64,000 nt of DNA, taken from the NCBI RefSeq assembly GCF_021917145.1, contig NC_061075.1, positions 3,269,038 through 3,333,037 on the forward strand. The letters are read 5' to 3'. The notes under the pieces were generated by a model, which searched no databases, was not told where the DNA came from, and saw only the letters and a list, made by a program, of their open reading frames with translations. Every line of letters starts with the position of its first letter. Within the stretch, counting starts at the first letter, position 1. Source of the DNA: Hypomesus transpacificus (Eukaryota > Chordata > Actinopteri > Osmeriformes > Osmeridae). Made by a program: the position numbers and the translations under genes. Below are positions 1-11,367 of the stretch, piece by piece.

Positions 1-1761
1 TTCATACGCGCCACAAAGTTGTAGCTCTTGTTCCTGCGGTAGTTCTCGTACGGGTCGTCCAGGGACACGCCCACCCCCTTGTACTGGTCCCACTTGTCGC
101 GGATGTCGCCCCCCTTGATGGGGTCCTGGATGCCCTGCTCCTTCGCCCCCAGACCCCCCGAGCCGCTCCAACCTGGAGCGTGGCCGCACACACACAGAAT
201 AGAAGGCACTGTTTAACACGGTAAAATACATCCACGACTTTCCACACGTACATTTACATTTAGTCATTTAGCAGACGCTCTTATCCAGAGCAACTTACAG
301 GAAGCACAGGGACATTCTCCCCGAGGCAAGTAGGGTGAAGTGCCCAAGGACACAACGTCATGTGCACCGGCCGGGAATTGAACTTGCAACCTTCAGATTA
401 CTAGCCCAATGCTCTACCCGCTGAGCCACCTGACTCCCCACCTGACATACTGCGAGTCATCGAGTGGGTCGGTTGGCGGTGCATCCAAATACGACTAATA
501 GGACAAATAAAGAATACTACGAGTGTGTGTGAGGTCCATACCCATCTTCATCAGCAGCTGGTGTCCCCTGTTTTCCTCCCCGAGGCGGAGTTCAGGAGGC
601 AGGTTGGAGGGGGGGGCCGAGCCCAGGCCTGAGGTGCTGCTGTGTGGGGGGGGGGGGGGGGGGGGAGGAGAAGGGGGGGTCTGTTAGCATCACAGCACAG
701 CCTCACTGCTAATATGCTAAACAGACAGAGAGACTGTGTGTGTGTGTGCGTGTCTTACGGTGGGGAGGCAGCACTCTGGGTCTTGGTGGAGGCAGTGGAG
801 GAGGCGGCAGCGGCGGCGGTGGAGGCCACAGCGGCGGAGGAGGACGAGGCGTGGCGTCTCTTGTCGGGGGAGCGCGAGCGGGAACGGGAGCGCGAGCGAG
901 ACCTGGACCTGCTCCTGAGGAGACGGACACACACGTGGAGGGTGAGGGTGTGTGTGTGTGACTGACTTAGGAAGACACGTGCGTTTGTAAACGCGTGTGC
1001 CAGTGACAATGCTATGAGAGCGTAACACGGACCGCAGAGGCGTGCCCTCTGAGTGTGTGTTGTGTGTGTGTGTGAAAGTGTGCGTGTGTTACCTGGAGCG
1101 GGAGTAGGAGCGGGACCTGGAGGAGGAGCGGGAGGACTTGGAGGACCTGGAGGACGAGCGAGAGGAAGACCTGCCCCGACTCCGAGAGCGACTCCTGGAC
1201 CTGCTGCCTCCACGAGTACTGGAGGAGGCAGGGGGGGGGGGGTGTCACTACGATGAAGGGGTGTGTGTGTGTGTGTGTGCTAGGTGGGGTGTGTGTGTGT
1301 GTGTGTGGCAGGTGGGGGGGGGGGGGGGGGGTCTGACCTGTTGCGTTTCTCCTGTCCCTTTTTCCTCCTGGCTCTCATCTTGGCTCTGAAGAACTCGTAC
1401 AGGCCGTTCTGCTCCCAGCCCTCGCTAGGAGAAGACAACACACATGGTACTTGGGCCGGGGTGTGTGTGTGTGTGTGTGTGTGTGAGTAGGAGACAAATA
1501 CATCCGATAAGTCGTGTGTGTTTACCTTTACCAAAGGGTGGGTTAGAAAAGACTGTTTGTAGATGGACGGGTGGGCTGTGTGTAAATACATTCAGTAAGG
1601 GCGTGTGCGTGTGTACCTGTTCCGGGGCCTGTCGTGGGAGGGGGGGCTGTAGAAGGCCTCCACCGCCGCCAGCAGGCGGTCGCTGGGGGGCATGGGGGGG
1701 GGCAGGCGGATGTCCTTGGGGTCCAGAGCTTTGTAGTCGTGGTCCTCCAACTGCGGGGGGG

Positions 1762-1792
<31 letters not shown>

Positions 1793-4700
1793 AGGATGAG
1801 GCGAGGAGGAGGAAAAGAAGTGACCGACGATGGCCACGCGCCACGAGCGGACCCCCCCCCGAGCCCTCACCTTGACGAGGGGAGCCATGAGGCCGGCGGG
1901 CAGGTCGAAGTAGGGCACGTTGGGCACCAGGCTGGGGTCGTCCTGGGCCACGTGGGCCGGCGGCTGGCGCCTCATGTGGGGCGACTGGCCGTTGAAGCCG
2001 TGCGGCGGCGGGCCGAAGTCCTGGTGCTGGTTCCCCCCCCACGGGGGGTGCTCCGTGCCCCCGCCGCCCCCCCCGCCTCCTCCTCCGCCGCCGCCACCGC
2101 CGCCGCCCCCCATGCCCGGAGGGGGCAGCCTCTGGCTGGGGTGGTGGTGGGGGGGCGGGCCCATGTCTGCATCGGCAGCGTGGAGGAGAGGGGGGTTGGA
2201 GAGATAAGACACGGCTGACGGGTTACATGATCGACGCCCGCGCTGCGGCTCAAAAATCGCCTCACCTCCTTGGAACTCGCCCTGGGGGTAGTCAAAGCGG
2301 TGGGGGGGGTAGGGCGGCCGCTCAAAGTGGTGCCGGGGGGGGAAGTCGTCCTGCATGAACCTGGGGGGGAAGCGTCCGAAGTTGTGCGGTGGCGGGGGCG
2401 GCTGGTTGAACGGCGGGGGCTGCTGGTGCGGCGGGGGGAAGGGCCCCCGGAAGTGGGGGGGCCTCTGCATGCGAGGGGGGAACGGCGGCTCCCGCTGGCC
2501 CCAGGGCGGCTGGTCGGACCCCTGGTTGTTCCAGGGCGGCTGGTCGTACTGGTTGTTCCAGGCCGGCGGCGCGTCGGACTGGCCCGGTCCGCTCCACGGG
2601 CCCCCCTCCCTGGGCGGGCCGCCGCTCCAGCTGGGGTCCCTCTGCTCGTTCCACATGCCCTCGTGGCTGTTCCAGGGGGGGCAGGGGGGGGGGGCCTGCG
2701 AGGGGTCGAAGGGGGGCTGGGAGGGGAGGAAAGAAAAGACAGACGAGACAGGTCAGACTGACTTATCCATGGTGTCTGCTCAGGATTTGGGCTTACGTCG
2801 TGACAGCACGTTGCACCGCGTCACCACAGATGGCTAAACAGGGGTCGGGGGGGGGGCTGTTCTTACCGGCTGGTTCAGGTTCCAGCCAGACATGTGCTGG
2901 TTGTCAAACCACCCCGATTTGGAGGAGGGGTGGTCGGGGGGCCCGCTGGGGTTGGGGTCCGAGGGTCTGGAGGGGGCCCCGTCGTAGTCACCCGGAGGGG
3001 GGCCCGACATGGGCGGCTTCCCTTCACCTGGTCACACGCCGGAGATGTCAGGGGCGAGACGAGGCGATTCGGAGCGTGTGAATGCCAGTGTGTGTGTGTG
3101 TGTGCGTGCCCTCCTCACCAGGCTGCGGGGCCATGGGGGCGGGGGTCTTGGCGTCCGAATCCTGCGGGGCCAGCTGAGGGCCGCCGCCGCTCTGCTGCTT
3201 CAGGTTGGAGACAAACTCCTCGTGCTGGGTCTTCAGGGTCTGGATCTGCTGCTGGAAGGCCATCTGCACGGGCTGGACCACCGCCGCGTACTCCGTGATC
3301 AGGGAGGCCTGGAGGGGGGCATGGAGAGGAGGAGGAGAGGTTGGTGTGCTGCTACGGTAGGCTTTCTACCATTCGGATCCAGACTGTGTTTGAGTGTCCG
3401 TGCGGAGAGGGCTCCGGGGGGGGGGGGGGGGGGGGTACTCCCACCTGGTACTGGCCCAGCCCCAGGGCGGGGCTCTTCAGCTGCTGGATGGTGACCTCGT
3501 CAAAGTAGCCGTTCTTCTCCCAAAGCTGCAGGAGCTGCGGACACAAGAGGTCGACACGGGGGGTTACTGGTGCCGACGGCGACCGGGCGGGCCGAGACTG
3601 GGGCGGAGCCGCGCCGTCCTCGCAAGGACAAGGGGGGGGAAATGTAGGAAATCGTTCTCTCTCCGGATTTGTGGTGCCGTTCTTTCGAGGGTGGCGTAGG
3701 GAAGAAAAAACAGGGCCTCTCCTCTCTCTCTCTCTCTCTGTCTCTCTCACCCTGGTGATCTTCTGCTGCTTGTCTTCCTCCACGGCCAGGAAGCTGGTGC
3801 AGTAGATGGGCACCACCACCTTCTGCAGCGCCGCCAGCAGGTCTCTCTGGTGCTTCCTCTGGCTGGGAGGAGGAGACACATGGGACAGCGTTAACTCGAC
3901 CAGGCGAGGAGGGCCCGGCGGACCCCAATGGGAGAGGGCGGTCGGTCCGTCAGTTGCCGGAGGCAACCGGGGCTCCGCCTACCAGTGGTGGAGGACGTCG
4001 TTGGTCAGGTAGATCAGGTGCAGGCGCAGCTCGAAGTGGGCGGAGTCGGCGGTGATGCGGTTGCGGAGGTGGGAGCACATGAGCTCGCAGTGCGGGGGGG
4101 ACTTGGCGTTGGTGAACATCCAGTTCTTGCCGGCCTGGGGAGGGGGTAGGGCGGGGGGGAGGGAGGAAAAGAGAGACAGACAGCCAGGGGCAGTCAAGAT
4201 CAGCATGTTGCGCGTACGGCTAAAATATGGAGTCAACAAAATGGCTACCGCGACGTGGGGGGGTCGGGGCTATCCTACCGAGATGGCGTCCTTGGTGCAG
4301 GTGTCGATGATGGGCTGCAGCAGGTTGTCGAACTCGGTCACGTCCTGCTGCGTCTCCACCAGCAGCTTCTGGGTCTGCTGCTCCACGGCCAGGGCAATGG
4401 CCGCCGTCACCTGCTCCTGGAGACACACGGCACAACGGCCCCTCGTTAGCAGCCCTCCGTTAGCAGCCCCCCGTTAGCAGCCCCCCGTCCTGTGCCCCCA
4501 GGAAGTATTCTTAAAGGGGCTTCCTGTTCCTTTTTGTCTTGGCAACAAAAATCGGGCATATATCACTTTGTTAATAAGTAATCCATGGCCAAACTTTATG
4601 AGTGCATGGCCACCGCCTGGGGATTAATGAAGCATCATCGTATTTGCTCGTATTTGACTGGTTATGTGGCATGTTACATGTAAATGCCTGTGCTCCACTC

Positions 4701-7107
4701 AACAGATAACTGTGTTTCAGTGACTTCTCCGGGGAAGGTCGTGTGGAAGCCCGAGCAGTCCTAGACAGGCATACCTGTCTAAGGGTCAGCAAGTGCTGTT
4801 CCTGCTGCTGGAGGTTCCACTGGCTCTGCTGGATGAGGTCATCGATAGAGGGCGCGGCCGGAGGTGGAATGGGAGGCGGGGGCAGGATGGCCATTGGTGG
4901 AGGGACGTCTAGGACCTCCTTCCCAGGAGGTTGATACATATCTGGAAGAAAAGTTAGGACAGAACGGGTTTGCGTCATATATCACAATCGCTCAATTATA
5001 GATCACATACAAATATAGGCTGCTACACATATATGATGGGCAAACATTTGACAAACACCATCATTGTCATTGTAATGGGTGCAGTACAATTTCTCATTTG
5101 CACCCATGGCAAAGTGACATTTTACAATTGATTCCTGAACCAACGATTGATCAATGATGATTCCAGAGACAAAGCTGGAATTGAAAGAGAGCTTTGGGCT
5201 GAAACATGCGGCCAGCTTCATGCAAGAAGTGCTTCCATTCTCATCCTGGAGTCATGTGCAACAGCCTTAAGTAACAAGCCATGAAAATAAATTAAAAAAT
5301 GAAAGATTTTCGGAAACTAGCTTGTCAACGAAGAGTAGCTGCCGTCTTTCTTGTTCTCAAGCATTTCTCGGCACACATTTGGGAAAACACCAGTGCTGAC
5401 CACATATAAAAATGATTATCTGACGCAAAATGGCAAGATTGAGGCTGTTATCATCAGATATTAACAGAGGGGCAAAAGGTACCAATACAACATGGCTCCT
5501 GAAGCCACACCTACATCTCCCTAACACCCCCTCATCTTTCACCAACCCCCATCTTCCTGACACCCACATACATACAACAACATGAAAGAACAATATAAGA
5601 AGCTTTAAGCAAAAAAATAAAAAAATGAATCATGTGCAGGTTCGGGACATTCTTTTTTTTTTTTTTTTACACAATTTACATTTGTCTCGGTAATCTAATC
5701 TGTAAATACCTTCCACTTTATAATCTTCACAATCGAGGGTAGAGGGATCTACATGGAGAGAAGCACACCTTTAATACACCCCTAACATACCCACCTCAAA
5801 TGACACCTTTAATACACCCCTAACATACCCACCTCAAATGACACCTTTAATACACCCCTAACATACCCACCTCAAATGACACCTTTAATACACCCCTAAC
5901 ATACTCACCTCAAATGACACCTTTAATACACCCCTAACATACCCACCTCAAATGACACCTTTAATACACCCCTAACATACTCACCTCAAATAACACCTTT
6001 ATTACACCCCTAACATGTTCTGACCTAATATTACACCTTTAACACACCCCTAATATGTTCTGACCTAATATTACACCTTTAACACATATGTTCTGACCTA
6101 ATATTACACCTTTAACACACCCCTAATATGTTCTGACCTAATATTCCACCTTTAACACACCCTTAATACGTTCTGTCCTAATTTAAACCCTTTAATACCC
6201 TTATCACAATAGCAAACACTGCAGATGCTCATCTAGCCATCTACTAACCGTAACTGTAGCTTTAACCAGTAAATATCAACAAATGTGCCTGTGTCAGTAT
6301 ACTGATGGTTTGGCTGTGTGTAGATCATTCATTGGGTGTTCTCAAAAATAAAGTATTTCCTAGATGATGGAGTGAAATATGTGTACAGGGAGTAAGAATA
6401 TACATACGCTGTCCTTGTTCCATTGCCAGCTTGCACCTGTAATAGCCAAAGAAGTCTCCCCCAAAGAGGAAGGAGAACTTGGGGTTATCTTTCTGCTTCT
6501 CCATGGTCATCTTCTCAAACTCTGGGCCGTTCCTTGCCACAAACTGGGCCAGCTTGTCAATGACATTTCTCAGTTCCTGATCTGCAGAGAGACGGGAGCA
6601 CAGACACCGGTTTAGGGAGTGTAGCTGCATAATGACATTGTTTTCTGCCGAAGCGCAATTTGCTTAACGTCTTTCTCCCCAAGCTGTGTACTAAAAAGAC
6701 AACTCTAATTTAACGGTGGGTTGCGAGTTGATGACGATACAAGATATTAGATCTCACTTCTGTACCTTGATCTTCACTAACCCCCTTGTCATTCACTCTA
6801 CCTGCTAGACTCGTGTTTCCATCCTCACCAGCATAAATATTAATGAATGACATGGGTTATACAGGCTGTGGCTAGTTACAAAAGGTCATTTGAACAGATT
6901 ACATGATAAATATAATATTTATTTTACTACAGATTGCCAAACCATCGTCTAAGGAATAAACTGTCTGGCTAGAAAACTGGTTCATGATACTATTGTTGGT
7001 TACTCGGTAGCTAGCCTACCGAGCATAGCTATTGCAAGCTAGCGCCGGTGGCCATAATGAAATACATAGCATGCATGCTAACCTTCAGGTGGAGTGGGGA
7101 TATCCAT
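1..7107 (-). CDS. cherp: CHERP (calcium homeostasis endoplasmic reticulum protein), 17 exons, C-terminal end off the left edge
   Basis: CHERP is a spliceosome-associated SR-related protein, first described as an ER calcium-homeostasis factor. Coding exons in transcription order: 7083-7107, 6408-6581, 4775-4941, 4279-4416, 3983-4134, 3751-3862, 3445-3534, 3119-3308, 2867-3027, 2266-2716, 1871-2166, 1617-1750, 1338-1424, 1093-1218, 759-914, 542-639 (start could be 636) and 1-172. I checked the phase at every junction; together they encode about 909 residues. The product starts MDIPTPPEDQEL and continues into a SURP module (residues about 10-66, GYYRCKL). A CID-type domain follows (DVLHHCQRKHQRDLL, SFLAVEEDKQQ), then a long Pro/Trp/Gln/His-rich region, an RS-rich segment and a G-patch (GWSGSGGLGAKEQG). 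This domain order is specific to CHERP. The first exon carries only 25 coding bases. A run of 18 glycines at about 2057-2113 is an oddity. The stop codon lies beyond position 1. Confidence 0.96.
251..438 (-). repeat. tRNA-headed SINE (V-SINE-like), copy 1
   Basis: On the minus strand this has a tRNA-like head with A-box and B-box-like sequence, a central conserved block (CCTTGGGCA-type, here partly deleted) and the tail GAGCGTCTGCTAAATGACTAAATGT. The same structure recurs about ten times in the window. This copy lies inside the cherp intron 173-541 and is somewhat diverged. Confidence 0.85.
1755..1783. repeat. Poly(G)/poly(C) run of 29 bp at a cherp splice acceptor
   Basis: Twenty-nine consecutive G on the plus strand. 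On the transcribed strand of cherp this is a poly(C) tract ending two bases before the CAG acceptor of exon 1617-1750, so it serves as the polypyrimidine tract. Related G or C runs flank other cherp introns (643-665, 1313-1331, 3417-3435). Confidence 0.9.
5765..6190. repeat. Tandem array, about 38-40 bp unit, in cherp intron 2
   Basis: The unit runs CACCTTTAATACACCCC, then TAACATACCCACCTCAAATG. It is repeated about six times at 38 bp. A diverged second subfamily follows, in which the second half reads TAATATGTTCTGACCTAATATT. The array decays gradually to about 6190. No coding potential was seen. Confidence 0.9.
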
Positions 7108-7320
7108 CTTGGTCTTTTTCGGTTACAGCGTACCCGCTGAACCCCAAAATATGTGCGAAATTAGAACGAACAAAACTGGGTTGAGATATACCGCCTAAAA
7201 CTTTGTGACCACCAACAATTACAACAGCATTTCCAGAGACGTCAGAAGCCCCGGAAGCACTTTCTATGGGTCAAATTGAGGAGGGCAAAACATAAACAGC
7301 GCCACCTGGTGATACTTTGT
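7108..7320 (-). promoter_or_regulatory. cherp promoter-proximal region with ETS-like and CTCF-like motifs
   Basis: This is the sequence directly upstream of the cherp start codon. It is GC-moderate and TATA-less. It contains an ETS-type CCGGAAG at about 7250 and, at 7299-7312, a sequence that matches the CTCF core consensus in 13 of 14 positions on the minus strand (TCACCAGGTGGCGC). Both are motif matches only; no transcription start can be fixed from the sequence. Confidence 0.4.
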
Positions 7321-7697
7321 GAACTTGGAGAACGAATTTTTGCGTGGAATATCTTCCGCGAGCACATATATGCGTGTGGGTGATAAAGAGAAACAGAGAA
7401 ACAGTTCAGAGTACATTTATACAGGTATATAACTTGCAAATCAGATTCACTGTGGAAATGCATGTCCCTTATGAGAGGTATAGATGGCGCTACAGTTCTC
7501 TCTGTCCTTCAGTCGGACACATCTGAGCTCAAAGGCCTTATTGAAAATTATTTGTTTGGAGACCCGGCCTTAATTTCCATATTAATTCCCATATTCCCAC
7601 TTGAGACTCACGCATTTCAGCCATTTCGCACGTTCTCACGCAACATCTTGTATTTCACACGCATTTCAACCATTTCTTACGCAGAGAAATAAGGGAC

Positions 7698-8478
7698 TAG
7701 CCTGACGTTGTCATACTCATAATTCTAGTCAGAATATGAGTCTGAGAACTCTCCGTTGGGCTTTGACTACAGGGCGTGTTTCAAACGAGCCTGGAAAACA
7801 AATGCCTCTTCGCTCAATTGGATAGATCTACAACCAATCAGAGCAACAGAGTATGTGACGTATGTTAAGCACCGCATAGTTGTTGTCAACAGAACTAAAC
7901 TACAAGCAGACTTGAAGTATGCTTGAAGAATGAATACAAACGATTTTTGCCGGTGTTGTAAAATTAATTTAAGGGTAGGGAGAGTACTTGTTCACACGGT
8001 CAACCTTTTTGAGCGAAAAAATAAAGGGCAATGCATATACGAAGTTCTCCGTTTAGGATTACAACTCCATCGGGGCCAGCTGATAAATTAAACTTTTACC
8101 GAATCCCGTAGGAAGGACGGCAAAAACATATTTTCCATCGACAAATGCCTTGATTGCGTCTCTCTGTTCCTCTTTCAAAATTAATGCGCTGTCGATGTCT
8201 TCTTAAACAGACTCGATGGCAGAATCACAACATCCCAGATCTCCAGCAGTAGCCATGTTTGTTCAAAACGAATTCAACTTAAGCGCTCGTTTGTGACGTG
8301 GGTGATTACGTTACTGTTGATCATCTGTCCATCATCGTATAAAGCCCGCCCTGGCAATTTCATTGGTTCGCCCAGATTCTGGTTTTCTGTAGTTGGTCCC
8401 CAATACGAGACCCTCCAGACCCAATTTCCCGAACAAATTTCTTTTGGGCGGGGAGAAGTTGAGCTGGCAGCCAGGCTA
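7698..8478 (-). mobile_element. Non-autonomous DNA transposon derivative, 781 bp, 9-bp target site duplication
   Basis: The termini are TAGCCTG and CAGGCTA (7-bp inverted repeat). ATAAGGGAC is repeated exactly on both sides (7689-7697 and 8479-8487). A 9-bp duplication is typical of Mutator-like or Merlin-type elements; the superfamily call is inference. The interior, read on the minus strand, holds a CCAAT-like promoter segment and a truncated RecQ-helicase-like reading frame, listed separately. No transposase was recognised, so the copy should depend on enzyme supplied in trans. Confidence 0.8.
8059..8256 (-). pseudogene. RecQ-like helicase N-terminal fragment carried inside the 781-bp element
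   Basis: From ATG at 8256 the frame reads MATAGDLGCC, meets an internal stop at codon 18, and continues with KEEQRDAIKAF. It then reaches an intact Walker A-type motif, LPTGFGKSLIYQLAP, and stops again at 8059-8061. KEEQRDAI resembles motif 0, and the GFGKS P-loop is characteristic of RecQ-family helicases. Only about 65 codons remain and one stop interrupts them, so this is a remnant without plausible function. Its position inside the transposon-like unit suggests the parent autonomous element encoded, or had captured, a RecQ-like helicase (inference). Confidence 0.7.
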
Positions 8479-8689
8479 ATAAGGGACACCTTGTCTCTCT
8501 ATATCCTATTAATGGACGAAATGAGATGATAGTTGGCTGAGTAAAAAAAGCCAATCAGAAAACATGTGTGCCCGGTGCCCCCCCCCTCCCTCCCATATTT
8601 AAACATAGGCCTATAAGAATCTTTAAAAAGTGTGTCCTTAAATACAAAAGTAAGAAAAAAAATACCAACAAAACTGTACAATATAAAAT

Positions 8690-8886
8690 ACATTTACATT
8701 GAGTTATTTAGCAGACGATCTTATCCAGAGCAATTTACAGTTGGTACAGGGACATTCTCCCCGAGGCAAGTAGGGTGAATTCAGTGCCATGCCCAAAGAC
8801 GCAACGTAATTTAGCACGGCCGGGAATCGAACCAACAACTTTCTGATTAATAGCCCGAGTCCCTAACCGCTTAGCCACCTGACCCC
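8690..8886 (-). repeat. tRNA-headed SINE, copy 2
   Basis: This is the same family as the copy at 251-438. The tail is toward 8690 (CATTTACATTGAGTTATTTAG) and the tRNA-like head ends near 8885. Several substitutions and small indels relative to the other copies suggest an older insertion. Confidence 0.88.
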
Positions 8887-9854
8887 AAAATAAAATATAA
8901 AGTAAAAGAGACTGTGTGGCAGAGGAGCGTTAATGTGATGCTTAAGGCACGAGTGTAACCGTTTTTGTTAGATAAACCTATCCAGCAGGCTGACAAATGT
9001 CGAAGCAGTGCCTTGTGTCAGGTCTCCAGACCTGTAGCGCACCACAACACACGTTTTAATGAGAAAGACCACGCGCTGTTTGAGGAGCGCGCCTCCGTGG
9101 AGCTAATGTTATATATAATGAGACTCGTATCCCCATCCAGTTTTCGCCATTGCTACATATTTAAGGCCAAAACGCCTTGCTAACCTTTTCACCCACCTGA
9201 AGGCTGTCGTAGGGCTTACTTGGTTCTATCCCAGTTTAACCCCTGACAGAGTGTGTGTGGGGTGGGGGGGGGGGGGGGGGTGGGGGGGGTTTAACCCAAG
9301 CTTCTGTAACTATTGTAACTATTAAATCTAAATAGATAGCACACGGGTAGCTTTTAGGACTAGGTCATGGGTAATCTAGTGATCTAGCTGTGTTTAAGAA
9401 AACAATAGCCGGCTAGATATTTTTGGAAGGGCTAACCAGATTGTTCAAAACACTATGATCAGACAGATTACACAATGATGGTTTGATGGTGTATGCGTGT
9501 GTGCGTGCATGGGTGTGGATGTTTGTGGGAGTGTATGTTCCAGAATGGAACAGGGGGTTATCTAAAGGTTTTTAGCACATGCACACACACACACATACAG
9601 TATGACTACCTAATGGCTCAGAGGTGATATAGTGAACCAATGGTTTCCCTCTGGTTTTCTTGATGAATGAATTGAATGAGATCTGCTACCCTCAATACAC
9701 AAATGATTCTCCACAAGTGTGACGTGGGTCAACAGTGAGCTTGTGTTTATGTGTGTGTGCGCGTTTGTGTGCGTGTGTGTGTCGTAGGAGGGGCCCACCA
9801 AACACTGGCGCCAGCCAACAAAATCCCCCCCCCCCCCCCCCACACCCCTCCCCA
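8887..9854. other. Intergenic sequence, no gene recognised
   Basis: No exon with splice borders and no protein similarity could be recognised on either strand. It contains G-rich tracts (9250-9290), a CA-type microsatellite near 9580-9600 and a GT-rich block at 9740-9782. Confidence 0.6.
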
Positions 9855-10215
9855 CTCACTGACCTCTAATTATGTCATGCGAAAAAGCTGTCTCCCATTG
9901 AAAAGCTCTCTTAATCAAACCCAATTAATTCCGCTCCTTTCTCCTATTATCCTACCCGGGCAACGCGTTTTCCCAATCAGCAGGTTAACTCCCGCCTGGC
10001 CCTGAACTCCTCCCCCCCACACCCCCCTCTCCCCCCTCCCAAGGCCACCTGGGGTTAGGGTGACAACACACTAAGCAATTAATCAATTAATTAGTTTTAA
10101 TTATCAGCTTTAATTATTTTTGTGGTACCTGCAAGCCAGCTAATGTGGTTAAGAGCTCTCTCTCCTCAGCTGGTAAGTCACCTACACCTTTGTTTCACAG
10201 AAAGTCAAAGTGAGC
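9855..10215. promoter_or_regulatory. Candidate conserved non-coding element with clustered homeodomain sites
   Basis: The stretch contains an unusual density of TAATTA/TTAAT cores, among them CTCTAATTATGTCATGCG near 9865 and repeated AATTAA around 10075-10115. It also has an octamer-like ATGCGAAAA and a CCTTTGTTTC Sox/TCF-type site near 10190. It is not low-complexity, although a poly(C)-rich interval interrupts it at 10010-10040. It lies about 5 kb downstream of the rx stop codon. Enhancer function is inferred from composition only. Confidence 0.35.
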
Positions 10216-11286
10216 CAATGGCAAGTGACATTATCCGCTGTATTCCAAAGCTGAGGTTTCTGAGAACGCTTTCAGTGCGCAGTGATCACATGTCGTAGCA
10301 GAACCAGACGTCAGATGCTCAGCTTCAATCTCCTTAAGTGCGATGTGTTCTTCAGGATTACACTCCAGGGAAAACGGCCCGCTCCCAGATGGCGACCGGG
10401 CCCCGTGTGTCTGCTACCCTCGCATTGTTCCCGGCAAAGCATGTGGATTGACATTGATTCTGGATTGATCTCGATGTCCGAGTTAGATTGGGTGTGTTTG
10501 GGGAGTGAACGTGTGCAGCTGACAAGGAGCAGATGCACAATCTGGAGACGCTGACATGTGGCTGCCTTCCTGCTATAGGCTGTAGCAGCCCACTGCGAGA
10601 CATGAAGGTTTACACACACGGCACCATTTGTAATTTTCGCAGATATAATGACATTTGTATCTATTTTCATCTGTAGTCATTTATACATGGGTTATTCTCA
10701 ATTTATATTTTGGGGACAGAAATCTACAGGCAGCTCTCAAAAACGATCATAAAAAAAGAGGAGATGGTAGGATTTGGCGCGCCAGAGCCCTCAACAGAAG
10801 CTTTTATGTTGATCCGCTGTACTCTTTCCCATGCTTTTCTTTGTGCCTATCCGGCTCAACGCATGCCTACCCAAGCCCTGGCCTCGGCCTCGGCCTCAGA
10901 TTGAGCCTGGTCATCGGCCCCGGCTCAAACCCCGGCCCCCGCAACAACCCTGCAGCCTCCCCCCCGACCCTGTCCCCAACTGTGCAAAGATACACAGGGG
11001 TCAGTGAGTGTCTGTAGAGCCTCTGCCCCAGACCCTCCCCGGCCTCTGCTGCAGCCTCTGTCCCAGCCTCAGCCCCGGTCTGGGTTGTGACAGTGGCTCT
11101 GTCTATGGAGACCCGACTGGGCTATAGCCAGCCTCTAATCCCAGAGCTGTCAGAGGACCTGGCTCTGAACTCATCCTGGGATGCAGGAAAAGGCACTAAT
11201 TGGGGGATTTTCTACATCATTACCCATGATGAGCAGCCACCCCACCTTCCCTTTCTTTCTTTGAGAAACTCCCTCCTTCTCTCCCA

Positions 11287-11367
<81 letters not shown>

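Noticed and set aside
642-1389. Overlapping open frames of 60-150 codons on both strands over 640-1390
   Set aside because: They are composition products of GT microsatellites and RS-codon repeats. The real coding content is the minus-strand cherp exons 759-914, 1093-1218 and 1338-1424, whose phases join correctly.
1634-2837. Plus-strand open frames opposite the large cherp exons
   Set aside because: They are antisense shadows of GC-rich Pro/Gly-coding exons, with no splice structure or family resemblance.
8274-8554. Overlapping frames at the right end of the 781-bp element
   Set aside because: They cross the element boundary and the target duplication, and have no homology that I can recognise.
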